DNA from: Linepithema humile
Taxonomy: Eukaryota > Arthropoda > Insecta > Hymenoptera > Formicidae
Assembly: GCF_040581485.1 (NCBI RefSeq)
Contig: NC_090132.1
Coordinates: forward strand, 26,361,911-26,425,910
DNA length: 64,000 nt
Reading direction: 5' to 3'
Positions 37,701 to 50,007 of this stretch are shown one piece after another (within the stretch, counting starts at the first letter, position 1; every line of letters starts with the position of its first letter). The notes under the pieces were generated by a model. The model was given only the letters and a program-made list of their open reading frames with translations. It had not been told where the DNA came from and made no database searches. The translations under genes were made by a program, and so were the position numbers.

Positions 37701-40173
37701 GTTCCTAATTCTTGTCTGACATTGTGTGTCTTGGCTGTTAACGTTAATAATTTGTTGTAGATTTTGCGAGTATCTTTTGAGCTGTCCCAGTACAGAAGTA
37801 CGTACTGCGTTCCTTAAAATTTTGGTATTCCTTGCACACGTTTCCTTGCAAGATGGTCCCTGCGCTCCGCCCAGCCTGAATGCACCAAGTGAGTATCGAA
37901 ATATATATTACAGAAGCAATGTATGTTCAAGATGACACATTACTTAATAATTTTGCAAATCTTTTCCAGCTATACTTTTGGATCCAGTAGCGACGCTCAG
38001 TGATCACTTGTTACACGCGGTATTGTCGCTGCTGCACCGCGAAATTTCGGATCACGGACGTCATCTTCCTCATTACTTTTCCCTCTTTCACGCATACGCT
38101 TCACTGGGTCTTGCTGAAAAGGCGCAGTTGCTTAAGGTAAGCACAATGCTGTACATATTTAATTATTAACGTCTTCCGAACGTTTTTTGCACATGAATTG
38201 TTGATGGTTAATACAATAGTTCTCGCGCTCACAACCGCGCTTCTGATTCTTATTCTCTGGTATTGCTTTTGAAAAACCATGTTTTACGATACTATTGTTT
38301 TCGTTACAGCTAAATGTACCCGTTACGTTCATGTTGGTCGCCATCGACGAAGGTCCAGGCCCTACCATAAAATATCAATATCCCGAATTGACTAAATTGC
38401 ACCAGGTAGTTAGCATGTTGATACGATGCTGCGACGTGTCGTCAAGGGCACATTCGAGCCACACGCAGCCCCGTGCGGAACCCTTGCCGAATCCGTACGG
38501 AGATCCTGCCTGCCAGTCGGAGTATATCATGCCCATCCCGTCGCAAGCAGCTGATATACTGTTTATTCGCACTAGGTAAGATTTCGTTCTAATTGTCACG
38601 AGTATAAAATAAGGAGGTTATAGTACAGCTTTACATCTGTTGTGTCTGGAAACAGTTATATTAAAAAACTGATCGAGGACGCTAATGTGACTGAGGATAC
38701 AGTTAAATTACTGCAATACTGCTGTTGGGAGAATCCACATTTATCACGAACTGTGCTTAGTGAATTGTTATGGCAAATTGGATTCGCTTATACACATGAA
38801 TTGAGGCATCATACAGATTTGCTGCTTGCGATCTTATTAATGGAGGATTCGTGGCAGACGCACCGTGTGCACAACGCACTCAGGGGTAAGTTTGAAATAT
38901 TCTCTCGCGCGTCATGTCAATGCCGCAAAGACAGTTCTTTCAATTTTAGCTGTTAAGTTTCTTTTTTTAGCAGTTCTAAGGATTGATGTTAATTCTTACT
39001 TCTAAATTATTTTTTCTGCTGTACGAGGGTTAACATGACATCATTCATTTTCCATTGTGCTTGTGTTCTTAATTGATTGACTTCTATTTCTAGAAATGAC
39101 AAAAAAATATATTTTTTCCTAAATAAATTGATAAAGTTAATAATATAGCTAAAAGTTTTATTATATCTCAATTAATGTAAATATGTAAGTTCTTTTGTAT
39201 TTTTCAGGAGTTCCAGACGAACGAGAAGGTTTATTCGAAACAATACAAAGGAGTAAGAATCATTATCAAAAGAGGGCTTATCAGTGTATCAAATGTATGG
39301 TGCAGCTCTTTAGCAAGTGCAAACCTGCGCATCAGCTTTTATATCACAGTCCAGAATTGAAAAGAAAATGGAGTCACGCAATAGATTGGCTCCACGACGA
39401 ACTTGACAAAGTGTGTAATAAAAATTAAAAACTAATTCTTTTGATACTAAAGAGCAGCATATAAATTTCGTATAAATAATTTCAGAGACCCTATGCATCC
39501 ACGGCGCCTTATACACACGCATATAACAATTGGTCTCCGCCGGCACAGTCTAATGATTCTGCGAACGGATATGTCTTGGAGCGCAGCAACAGCGCGAGAA
39601 AGACATTGGAGCGGGCATGCGAACTATGTCCGGACGAAGAGCCAGAAGTCGAAGATACGAGTGAAGATTGCGCGGAAGAAGCAGAGAAATATCAGCATTC
39701 ATCCAAGTATCAGTCGTCCAATACATCCAAATATCAATCTTCATTCCGGACTAAAAGGCGCAATAACAGAGGCACATTAGGGTGGGCATCTATAGAGTAA
39801 GTAGTATATTTTGCGCGAATGTTTATAAGAACATAAAATACAAAAATTATTTATTCATGTGCCACGAAGGCATTCTACGTTCTAATTTAGAATTCACAGA
39901 GAAATATTTGAGATTTTTATTTTTATTAATAGATATCGCTTGTAAATAGTACGATTATTTTTTACGAGACAAGCAAATTGTCTTTTTTTTTTTTTTAATG
40001 ATTACCGGCGTGTTCCCTTTCGCAGTTACCCCGATTTTACCGTAATCCAACAAATGCAAGAGGAGCAGCAGCCTCAACCAGGACCTTCTCCGGTACACAC
40101 GCCCCACTTAGCTCTTCAAATGCATAACCCGCAGAACTGTGAGTCGTCACAAAATACCAGCCAGGATCCATAA
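28751..40173 (+). CDS. USP9X: Ubiquitin-specific protease USP9X / fat facets homolog
   Basis: About 29 exons encode roughly 2,600 residues (human about 2,560). The first exon (28751-28816) reads MTIATRGQG. The N-terminal half is an alpha-helical scaffold with blocks [82 protein letters not shown] and GDEPDLDPAINKDFF. A ubiquitin-like domain is encoded near 32690-32930 (GKHLSLVIRFASPGR). The catalytic domain begins in the large exon 33610-35361: GLKNAGATCYMNS with the nucleophile Cys codon at 35064-35066; zinc-finger cysteines are in ICKGCPHR and YHCDKCNK; the general-base His is at 36583-36585 in GQASGGHYYSY. All expected catalytic residues are present. The enzyme removes ubiquitin from endocytic, polarity and signalling substrates (family knowledge). 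The C-terminal tail (39486-40173) has a small KYQSS repeat. The big exon is notably GC-richer than its flanks. Confidence 0.97.
29624..29657 (+). repeat. Intron segment duplicated at 30596-30663 (copy A)
   Basis: Within a USP9X intron, CGTTTGAC followed by TTTTAAGAAG, a short variable part and GTGACACAGAAAT closely matches the end of another intron of the same gene. In this copy the CACAG|AAAT site is not used: the real acceptor lies about 45 bases further on, at 29700/29701. Confidence 0.65.
30596..30663 (+). repeat. Intron segment duplicated from 29624-29657 (copy B), holds a used 3' splice site
   Basis: Same motif order as copy A (CGTTTGAC, TTTTAAGAAG, ACTTTG, TGACACAGAAAT) with about 20 extra bases after CGTTTGAC. 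Here the ACACAG is the acceptor for the USP9X exon starting at 30659 (KWIKDNGVLEIVLRD). Confidence 0.65.
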
Positions 40174-41806
40174 TGAACGCTGAACACTGACGTTCTGCCA
40201 AGTTGTTGCCTCAGTGAAACGATTTCGGAATACTTAGATGTTACTGTGCCAGCAGCTTGGTGCCGAGCGGTAGCAGCACATGTACAGATATAACAAGTGA
40301 GAAGTCTTGGTTTTTTTTTTTTTTTAGCGATCAATCTTTAATGAACTCATGCTAATCTGTTAGTTTCACTGTGGGTAGTTACTTTGATAATATGACGTGC
40401 TATGAATGTTCGAATTGCAAGGAAACGAATTGGAAGACTTATTCCGATTGAAAACTGAATTAACGCATGCTGGTTGAGGCAATCAATTCTTGACGATAGC
40501 TTTTTCTCTTTAATCACGATATCATTCATCCTTCATTCCGTTCGTGCTCCCCCCCTTCCCCTCCCCGACGACTGTTTGGCTTCCAATTCTAGAAATGGCA
40601 ATTTGACAGGAAAAAAGAAAAAAAAAATAGAAACGCGCTCTTTCTCTTGGAAAGATCAATAAACCTAATAATACAGCTAAGAGTTTTATTTGCCTCGATT
40701 AATGCATGTGAATTCAAGATGAATTTTTAGAAGTATCATAAGATTGTATAAATGTATAGCGAGTAGTGTTACGGAATCCCGTTCTCTGCCGATTAGAAGA
40801 CAAAAATATAAATCATAATTTTCCGTATGCCTATGTAAATTTGTTACTAATAAAAAAAAAGAAGAAGAAGTTGAAATAGGACTTTCTAATAATCGAGAGA
40901 GAGACGATTACAAAGAAAGAGAAGTGAGCTAATACGTTCTCATCTCAGAGAAAGCACAGTTATCGAAGCTATGCTCTAACATATAAATATATAGCTATGC
41001 TATATATGTATACATAGCTTTTGCTATTTAAGCTTTTAACAACAATAAAAGAATTTTTCTTGTACTTAATAATCTCGAGCATTCTGGAAGAAAGACACTT
41101 ATCGGCGGCCTGCCGTGCTGCTACAAATTTCAACATACGCCAATGATGCCTCCTGTTGTGCTTTCTTTCAGTTCGACCGATTTGAAAGAGTTGTGCCTTC
41201 GACATTGTGCGACTCCATTGTACTTTTAGGTAGATATTTAAGAATCAAGTTGTTGCTTCAAATTTGATTGCTTATACTTCGCTTGTTGAGTTGACTGTGG
41301 AAGAGGAAGGGGAAAAGAAACTAGAAGGATTGTCAGAATATGTGTAAGATTCGATGAGAGAGAGAGAGGGAGAGAGAGAGAGAGATGAGATTGTTGACGA
41401 GAGAGATCGACCGTCGGAGCGTATTTCGGAGCCCGAAACGAGATTGCGGCGGCCACTCCACGTTTATCACGACACACGTACACCTCGAATACGACATGCA
41501 TGCGAGTGCATGTTGTATCGGATATATGAGCAATCGTTTGGGAACGATATTGCCTTCATCCCCAGTCCAAATTTTTACGGAGTAAAAGGAATTGAAAGAG
41601 ATCGTGACGGTAATTAGACGCAAAGAGGATACGGAGCAAACGAATGAAAATCCGTTGTACAGTGTACGGCTCGTAGAGCTTTGCGCGAAAATTCGTCTTC
41701 TTACGGAAACGAGGTCTTTTCGCGGGGATTGCGAAAGTGATCGCGACGCGCGTATTGGCAATTGTCCGGGATATTGTATAATGCAGAAGCATTCTAAAGA
41801 AGAGAA

Positions 41807-41844
<38 letters not shown>

Positions 41845-44800
41845 CGTGGACTATGCGACGAACGACCCTCGAACTGGCCATAGCTCTGACTTATTAAATA
41901 TAACGTGTGTTATATATAGATATAATATTAAACAAAAAAATAATCTTAAAAGAAGAAGAAAAAAAAGGAAGAGAAAACGAAGTCACATGTAACATGAAAC
42001 AAGCGAGCCGTGTGTATACATAAGAATTCGTGCGAAAAACCAACGACTATGTCAAGACACCAGGAAATAATGACGTATTGATTATTATTGTTCGTATTTA
42101 TCGAATAACCGAGTTAAAACAGTGTACCAAATTATATAATAGCTTTTATTGGTTAAATGATAATGGTACCTAATCTTACTCAAACACATGTACATATAGA
42201 CATACAGACAACCGCTTTTTATATGTGATAAAAAAAAAATTTATTATATTTCCTATTATACATTGAGAATCTAGAGAAACGCTACTGTAAATCCTGGTTT
42301 TTGTACACAGACTGTATGCTAAGTTCACTTTTGTTAACACGAAGTGTAGTTTATAATTATTTAATATTTAATTGTAATCACACACTAAATAAGCGTATGT
42401 ACAATACTTGGATTATTTTTCTTTTCTTTTTTAAATTACTTATTCGAGAGAGGATTCACAAAACTGGAAGTGTCATGATACTAGTGTCATTTATCTTATG
42501 CGTGGTAGAAATAAGAGAGACGTAAGTTGCGACTGCCGAGCCACATTGTTTTAATTAATGATAGATCGTCGGCCGGAGTATCATTTTTTGAAATCTAATG
42601 AAACCATCTAATGAAACAGCGCTCGGTGTCGTCGCATTGAAAGAAAAAAAAAAAGAAAAAAAAGAAAAGAGAAGAGATACGTAAAGAACGATGAAAATTG
42701 CGACGAAACGTTATTGCGTATGTAGGACACGGTTCGAAATCGATGCGATTTCGTGAAGATCGAAATTTCGGTGCGGTCGAACGCGTGAGAATTGTCTCTG
42801 CATTTGCGATAATTGGCGTGAAGTGTCTGTCTTTGTGTATGTATCGCATCAGAAATTCGAAAACTCGCCGAGAAATTACGCCGGTCGCTAACAATATGTG
42901 TACGTAATGGAGAGAAACGAGTAAGAGAAAGGGATCGTGCACCATTTTTACGATATGTGTGTGTGATCTCGCTCAGCGGGCAAACTGAAGAACTGTCAAA
43001 CTCACTATTAATACGTTGCGTACGTCGGCGGAGGTAGCCGTTCGATTCAAAGTACGAAGAGAGTTGATCAGACGGAAATCAAAAAGAGATCAAAGGCAAA
43101 TGCGTGGATCGTGTCGTGCACCAGAGCACACGTTGCGCGTGACTTGTACGCACGTGAAACTAGAGTAGCGTCGTTGTCCTCGAGATCATTGTGCAGTCTA
43201 ATTCACGTAAACGAACGAAAAAAAAAGGAAAAAAAAAATTTGTCATCGATGTCTCTTTAGTTCTAGTTCTAAAGGTAATTGAATTGTATTTCAGCGCGAA
43301 CGACGCTCTAGTCAGTAAAATCACGAATAAACGAAAGATTTGATAGCTTCGTTTATTCAATACGATCTGTGGAATGTTCTCGGAGCGCTGTGTCGACGCT
43401 CAAATGGCGCTTTTACACGCACTCGACAAGCTTAACACCGTTTTTGATACGATTGTCGCCGCTGTTACTTTTGTCACTCGATAGTGCGCCGCGAACGTTT
43501 CCGCGATGCGTTCTCCGCACTTTCTCATTTGCCTTTGACGTGTAACGGACGTGTGAAGGACTCGTCACTCATAACTACCTCGACAAGCAGTCAATGTATC
43601 TACGCCGTGCTTTGTTTTTAAACGCCGTCGAGCAATTCCGCCCTGCGGAAAAGGACACGATCGCGCGCGCTGGTGCATCGAGTGCATTCATCCTGTACAA
43701 CTCTTCTTCATCGAGAAACAATGTACACCGAAAATTTTTCTCAAATAAGATTCGAAAAGGGGAAAAGAGGAGGATCGTTCCCGTTCCCGTTCTTAACCGA
43801 ATGCATTGTATACTTTGTGCATCAGCGCTGTCGTTCGAAACGTATCACTTACTAAGTTATTTAGTTAGTTATCGTCTAAGGAACGAATAAAGTTTGTCGG
43901 ACAGCATTGGTCCTCGAATCAGGCGTTCAGGTTGACGATTTATATTCAGACTCGCCGGAATAATACCGGCTTTAAATTCAAACCATCGATCCTGACGCAC
44001 GATCTTCGGACCAGTCTGTGTTTCAGGTGTAATTCTTACCAAAGCCAAATACCAGAAGCATATATCCTCACGTTTTTTTTTTTTTTTTTTTTTCATCGGC
44101 CATGCGCGCAATACGTTTTACATTTAAGCGTGAACAGCTTTTTATATATGACTCGTAGATACTTTAGGGATGAGTGTAGGATCGAAGAACGGTCGTTCGA
44201 TGCTGAGTAAACATACATATATGTGTCTCTTTGCAGAATTATGTTAATTAATTTATCTCTTTCGCTGCGACGCGTTTATGTGCTATTTTATCTTAAGCCG
44301 CATGGTCGCGCGTTTCTCCGCAAACTTTAAGGACAAAGGAAATACAGGATGGGAAGGAATTGTAAGAAAAATTATTATATCGAGACGAAAAGCACAATCA
44401 AGATGACGTAGTGCTCGCAAAGAACTCTAGGGCCGATTTAATCGCATAATGTTCTCGAGTATTTGAATGTCTTTTTGTCTGAAAAATTTTTTTCGTCTTC
44501 TAATGTGTTTTGAAATATACAACCTCTGATTTTGAGATTATTCATTTCTATTAATGTGTGGTATTGTACAACTTACGTTCGTGCGTGTATGTGTAAATAG
44601 CTTGTCCGTTGCATGTATCTAGTTTCCACGCTTTGCGTGAAACCAAATATGCGTAGTGCTTTGAAAAAAGAAAGAGAGAGAGAGAGGAATAGAGTAGAAA
44701 CACGAGTAAACCTTATTAAATCGACTATTTTAATATCTGAAGCTCTCTGAGATCGGATTGCGTCATGGCGAAAGAGTTAAGAAAAAATGGACGGGTGTGT

Positions 44801-47190
44801 ACAGTTAAATGTAAATGCCATCGCGCTGTAGCTCGCACTATTGCACTATTAATTGCAACGATGTAGAGCTAGAAGGATATTTATTTACACACGGTACAAA
44901 ATACACCACGAGAGGCGTCTGGTTTTTGCGTTGCTGCATGCTGCTGTTTAGCGTTTATGCTTTATCCCCAGCGAGACTCCGGAGAATTGTAATTCCGTGA
45001 ATAATTTAATGCTGCACGAAACCCGATTAGATGCAAAATATAAAACGAATAGTGATGCATAGAGCAATTACTAGGATATCGTAGGAGACACGGTTGTATC
45101 GTCAACAATAATTGGCGAACAATTTCGACAGCACGTTAATGAGATAAGAATTGACATAATCGAAGGACAGGAAACCGAATTCAAAACCTGCTCGAAAGAA
45201 CAATTAAGATTATCAGACTGGTTGGTAGATATTGGCGAATAAAAAAAATGGTGTGACGCTTATGTGAAATATAAGATGAGTAAATATCAGGAATTTATGC
45301 AGGTTTATTAATACGTTCACTATCTATGCGGCACTTGTGATTCATAAAAGTATCACCGATAATATTACTTATATATTTATAAGCCATCGCACATAATACA
45401 ACTGTTTCTTTTTTAATTTTGTTCTAGCCAAATTAAAAAATCAAAATAGAAATCATGATTGATACATATTCAAGTAGAAAATATCAATAATATAGTAAAC
45501 GAGGAAAGGAGCTGAAAAGGACAGTGAACGTGTTAAGGTACACGGCATGTGACGCTATTGAGACCTAAAAATATAAAAGAGAAATCATGAAATTGACGCA
45601 AACAACACAAATGTCTGATACAAATATCGTAAAGACACCAAAGAAGATATCCTCATTTTTTGGACGTTTTTCAATGGACCTTTAACCAATTTTGGAGTTC
45701 TGCGTTGCGAGAATATAAAAGAGATTGATGCACCGAATATCTTCCGGTTATTTTCGAAGTCATTCTCATCTCCCGTTCGAGTTGCTTGCAGCTGGGGGAC
45801 GAGAAGAATATAAAATTTGAAAAAAATCTGGAAGAAATTGCTAATTTTTACACGCGGCGCAACTCGATTGTTGTATATTTGCTGCAACAAATACACAAGA
45901 CTTTCCAAAGCGATTTGCAGCAGATCTAGAAAGCAGGATCGGAAAGAATATCGCAAGCGTAAAAGTTTTTATTTACACGTTTCGAACGATTCGAACGACT
46001 ATTGCAAACGTTGCTTTAAAATGACTAACAATTGCTTGATTTTATTTTAATAATCCCATAATTTAAATGTGCAAGTATCGTTTACGCGATAATTGTATGT
46101 GTGTATGTGTGCGTGTGCGTACGTGCGTGCGTGCGTGTGCGTGTGTGTGTGTTCGTGCTTGCGATACTTTTGCCGGATCCTCATCGATTCTCGTCAGAAA
46201 TCACCAGGTGTTTCGCGGTAAAACATAACGACGGCGCGTTAACGCGTTCCGGACGAAGAAATTACGAGGCTCACGTAAAATTGTCGCTCATGATCTCCTC
46301 CAAAGGCTCGTTCCGGCGCTCCATGAAGAGCGGGATAAAGGATACTGACCGAATAAGACTAAACACTTGGAAGACATCTGGAAAACGTCTGACGGACGCG
46401 CAACACTATTAGGATTTGATTCTCAAACATATTAGTATTTAATAGCCCCGAAAATATTAGAAGAGACTAGAAATTGTCGAGCAAGAGGTAGGATATTATT
46501 TTAGTCTTTTAGACGTGTTGCTGATGCCTTCTCTAGCTTTGCGCTGTTTCGAAGAAAGGGAAAAGCGAGGATGTATAACGAGATTTAGAGATTTGTCGCT
46601 GATGTGACTAGAACCCGAGTAAAAAAAAAGGACAAGAAGCGCTCAGGTCGCCCCTTATGCGCTACATATCCGGTCGAATGGCGCATTTATGCAGGCATTT
46701 TTCATTTAAAACTTCGTCGTCGGACTCGTAACCAACTTGCCAACCGATCCTGCGACCCTTCTCACACCGCCGACCCGCGCGATTATTTATGGTCCCTCGC
46801 AGACTTTCGATATACATATTATACATATATATATATATAAATATAAGTATAATTATAATTAAGATTGTATATTCTTAATTAGATGCAACGTGTTGGCGTG
46901 TGCGCGCGTGGTCGCTGGGTGACTTGAGATAAAAAGAAAAAAAAAGATGCACACACACACACACGCGATCACAAAACACATACCAAGGACACATGTATAC
47001 ACACGAAATGCAGACACATACGGGGGGGGTTGCGGGCGACGGTTTGCCAATTTTCGCGGGGGGCTTTCACTTACGAACGGGCGACACCCGCACGTTTTGC
47101 GTGTATCCGCAGTAAGGAGACCTCTGCCGCCTCCGGAATCTTTTGTGTATTATTTCTAACAGAATGTAATAAAGTAAAGTTTAAACAGAT
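40174..47190 (+). other. Probable very long USP9X 3' UTR or associated non-coding transcript
   Basis: After the USP9X stop, about 7 kb has a base composition between coding and intronic DNA, with no splice-consistent coding exons on either strand. It is punctuated by long T and A tracts (for example about 44072-44092), GA repeats (about 41354-41385 and 41812-41841), TG/CG repeats (about 46097-46152) and several AATAAA or close signals (about 40662, 43325, 43885 and 47169). Near 47190 the sequence returns to ordinary AT-rich DNA. I infer one or several extended 3' UTR isoforms; an independent non-coding RNA is equally possible. The many open frames here do not match anything. Confidence 0.45.
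46097..46152. repeat. TG/CG/TA-type microsatellite
   Basis: Alternating purine-pyrimidine tract of TGTG, CGTG and ACGTGCG units, a sequence type able to adopt left-handed DNA. The related CA-rich tract lies near 46946-46985. Confidence 0.8.
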
Positions 47191-47276
47191 GGCCCAGCTT
47201 TCTTTCGTTCTACATAAATATTAAGTAAAATAATGTAATACGCGACTTCCAAGCTGTCAACTTTTGAACATTGTCG

Positions 47277-47331
47277 TCTTATCAATGATAAGTTTGATAA
47301 GATAATAAGCCGTGACTTTCAAGTGTATAAA
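47277..47331 (+). promoter_or_regulatory. Cluster of GATA-type sites and a TATA-like box upstream of HAO1
   Basis: Within about 30 bases there are four WGATAR-type cores on both strands (CTTATC, TGATAA, TGATAA, AGATAA), followed by TATAAA at 47326-47331. The HAO1 leader probably begins near 47680. Short AT-rich motifs like these occur by chance in such DNA, so this is only suggestive. Confidence 0.3.
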
Positions 47332-47682
47332 TGAGTTTCACTTGAAGTAAAAGTTGTCGAATAACGTTTGTAAAAACGTATATTTATCATGCAATCAGAT
47401 AGTTTAAGCTGGAAATTAGCTATATTGATATAATAAATATAATCTGTTAGAGGTCATTATTGAGCACAGAAAAAAATGTGATTTGTCAAAAACTGTTACA
47501 TTCCTTAAAATACCGTCGCAATGAGAAGCTTATTGAGTATCGTCAATTTATTTTTCGTAAAGAAATACAATCAATGTATTCATCGCAGATGAAAACAACC
47601 AATGCTATTAAACGCAATAGTTTGTTTGTGTAATAATTGACTCCTAAGTGTCACTCTTATCTGTGAGATTTCATCCCAGAAC

Positions 47683-47736
47683 AGTCAGTCGTCTGTTGAA
47701 AGTCGAGCAGTTGAGGGCAGCGAGCCACTTGAAGTA
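47683..47736 (+). other. Probable 5' non-coding exon of the HAO1-like gene
   Basis: An initiator-like TCAGTC at 47685-47690 is followed by a less AT-rich stretch ending in GAA|GTAAGTTTC, a strong donor. A good acceptor (CTTACAG) lies near 48150, about 30 bases before the HAO1 start codon. Not proven without transcript data. Confidence 0.4.
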
Positions 47737-48180
47737 AGTTTCGGTAAGTTTCTCCGATTTTGAATTGTACCAATTTTTTTATAGCACACAGGATTAATAC
47801 AGTAAAATAAATTAAGTCTTTTATTTGCAAATACTCTTTCGACATATATCGATCGATGCTAACGGCATCACTCGCGTTATCAATAAAGCTACAATAGCAC
47901 ACAATCAAACGACATGATGACACATTATACAATGACACGCTCGATCATAACATGCTATGTTATAATCCTAACTTTATCATTATAAAATATAATTCACCAA
48001 TAAACATTGCATGTCTCGTTTGAAACATTTTTAAAATCATCATATCGACATGAATTGTAAGAGACACGAGAACATATGCTTTGAATTTTTTACATAAATC
48101 TTGTTACGCTGTTCGAGTTTAATTTTGCTAACGATGCTCTCCTTACAGATTCTAACGATTCACCTTCTTAGTTCGATAAA

Positions 48181-49934
48181 ATGGCAGCGTACGTGTGCGT
48201 CAAAGACTACGAGAAATATGCTCTGAAACATTTGCCTCCTCCGGTGAGAGATTACTACAAGAGCGGCGCGGGAGAAGAGTACAGCTTGAAACGGAACAAG
48301 GAGGCTTTCAAAACGTAAATCTAGAAAGGCAGTAAAAGTCCTTCGAAAAAAAAAAAAGATAATCAGATGCTTGATATTTAAAAAGTAGTCGTTTTCAATA
48401 TTTACATTGTACAATGTTTGAATTTGCGCAGTTGAAAACTATACGTGTGTTTTAACGCGACTGTCCAAATTTTTAATAATTTAAATTAAAATATATTAAG
48501 GTCGAAATAATTAAATAAAATTCAAAGGAATAAATAAGAAGCTAAACAGTCATTGCTAGACGGTCGTGCTAGTGTATTCATAGACAAATTATAGAAACAA
48601 CGAATTTATCGGGATTTCTTCAAGTTCACAATAAATAAAATATTAACATTACAAATTATTAATACATAATTATTCACAATGATATCGTTGCTTAAATCAT
48701 TGTTTGAAAAAAAGAGAGCAAAATTCTATTGGAAAAGTCAGATTGCTGGTCAACAAATAAAAGCAGAAAACTTGAACTTATGTCAGAAGATAAATGAACA
48801 GTTTTTAATTGGTCCGAAAGAGCGTTACAATTTGTAATGTTAATATTTTATTTATTGTAAACTTGAAGAAGACCTGATAACAGGTCGAAATGTTGTTTTT
48901 ATAATTTATCTTTGAATACACTAGCTATTTCTTATTTATTCCTTTGAATTTTTTTAATAATCGTTTATTTTCCCGCAGTTACAGGATACGTCCTAGATTT
49001 TTGAGAGACACGTCCAAGAGGGACATAAGCACAACAGTGTTGGGTCACAGAGTTTCAATGCCCTTGGGAGTCGCGCCTACCGCGATGCAACGTATGGCAC
49101 ACCCCGATGGAGAATGCGCCAATGCAAAAGGTAAATGGATCAAATGTTTCTGCGAAATATATCGATGCCAGCACTGGTTTCTCAATCGCAACGGCTTTAT
49201 TGCACATGGTTTTTACCACTAGAACTTTACATCGTAAAATATAAGAGTTTAATATAATGTTTATTAAATCATATATAAATATGTTATAAAAATAGTAATA
49301 ATCAAAGATTAGCCCAGACACCAACGATCACAGACAGTTAACAATTTTTCTAATATCCATATTCACAACTCCGTGTTCGCGCTCAAACACAAACGAATAC
49401 TGCAACACACAAATACTGCTAATGTTTTTATTCATTCTTTAATCTCTGGCTCCAATCTCGATTTTGATCAGTTTGCAATATATCGCAAGAATAACTTTGA
49501 ATGAGAAGTAAATATACTTTCATGCTTTTATTATTTATTATATTATATGTATTTTATTTTACATATTGTAGAGTAAATATATAAAAGGATATGTTTTTTT
49601 AGGACAAGACCGCGTGAAAAAGCATGTTCGGTTTCTTCATTTAATTCAAGATATATGCAAAGAAATACATATTATATACTGAAAGATATTGAGATTAGCA
49701 TTACTTTGAAGTTTCTTTTGTAATTCGTTGTTCTATAAAATCTGTTTATTGTCAGAAAAAAAATATATATTTTATATTCCACGTTTTGTTTTACTTGCTC
49801 ATGATATATATTAAAAATGAGGAGCAATTTTATACAGATTTTTTGACTGAAATAATCTAATCTGATAAAAAATAGTTTATAATACTTGTTCGGAAATTAA
49901 TACTAATGGAATGAATAATTACAATTATCATATA

Positions 49935-50007
<73 letters not shown>

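Noticed and set aside
37680..38300. Loose similarity between two USP9X introns around CTCTTGCGCTC...ACAACCGCG
   Set aside because: Similarity is only moderate over about 50 bases and has no clear edges; too weak to call a repeat.
41333..41897. 182-codon minus and 101-codon plus frames
   Set aside because: They are driven by GA/CT repeats at both ends and have no conserved features.
44628..44652. Small perfect hairpin GTTTC(C)ACGC-TTT-GCGTGAAAC
   Set aside because: Only about nine pairs; it is expected by chance in several kb of sequence and lies in the putative 3' UTR without context.
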